Shown here in pieces: positions 1 to 64,000 of a DNA stretch of 64,000 nt. The notes beneath the pieces were generated by a model. The model saw only the letters and a program-made list of their open reading frames with translations, searched no databases and had not been told where the DNA came from. Position 1 is the first letter of the stretch. The number at the start of each line of letters is the position of its first letter. Where the stretch lies: contig OZ007582.1 in NCBI GenBank assembly GCA_963931925.1, positions 37,086,297-37,150,296 on the forward strand, in the 5' to 3' direction. Made by a program: the position numbers and the translations under genes. This DNA comes from Onchidella celtica (taxonomy: Eukaryota; Mollusca; Gastropoda; Systellommatophora; Onchidiidae).

Positions 1-64000
<64,000 letters not shown>

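Overview
The window is eukaryotic nuclear DNA, most likely from a lophotrochozoan and probably a mollusc. That reading rests on AT-rich introns of 0.2 to 5 kb, GT-AG exons, a LINE, several families of terminal-inverted-repeat transposons, and an architecture known from invertebrate mucin-like proteins. The species cannot be told from the sequence.

One minus-strand gene fills the whole window and runs off both edges. I could place 35 exons, about 5.2 kb of coding sequence. Read from right to left they encode a NIDO domain (exons 1-4, 63.9-58.8 kb), a linker (exon 5), an AMOP domain (exons 6-7), a von Willebrand factor D domain with a GDPH motif (exons 8-12), a cadherin-like domain (exons 13-14), and then about twenty EGF-like repeats (exons 14-35, 40.4 kb to base 1). 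NIDO-AMOP-VWD-EGF is the core order of MUC4-type membrane mucins. Signal peptide, membrane anchor and cytoplasmic tail are not visible. Reading phase is continuous at every junction except exon 33 to exon 34, where the phases clash.

The introns hold nearly everything else. At 380-3707 is an element with perfect 32-bp inverted termini, nested inside an older TTAA-flanked repeat. At 10.4-11.3 kb are a hairpin and a small inverted-repeat segment holding a promoter-like cluster and a THAP-type first exon. At 14.8-17.1 kb is a cluster of small DNA transposons. At 23.5-24.6 kb is a probable solo LTR. At 27.1-31.1 kb is a LINE with an uninterrupted 1,043-codon endonuclease/reverse transcriptase frame, antisense to the host gene. 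At 32.9-34.8 kb a hAT-like element contains a near-identical copy of part of the neighbouring EGF exon. At 42.3 and 48.8 kb are two more copies of the TTAA-flanked family, and at 53.3-53.9 kb a 28-bp minisatellite.

Two introns carry tandem arrays whose units look like decayed copies of the adjacent exon end plus its splice donor. These arrays, the captured exon fragment and the THAP segment are the least expected things in the window. No RNA genes, CRISPR arrays or prokaryotic features were seen.
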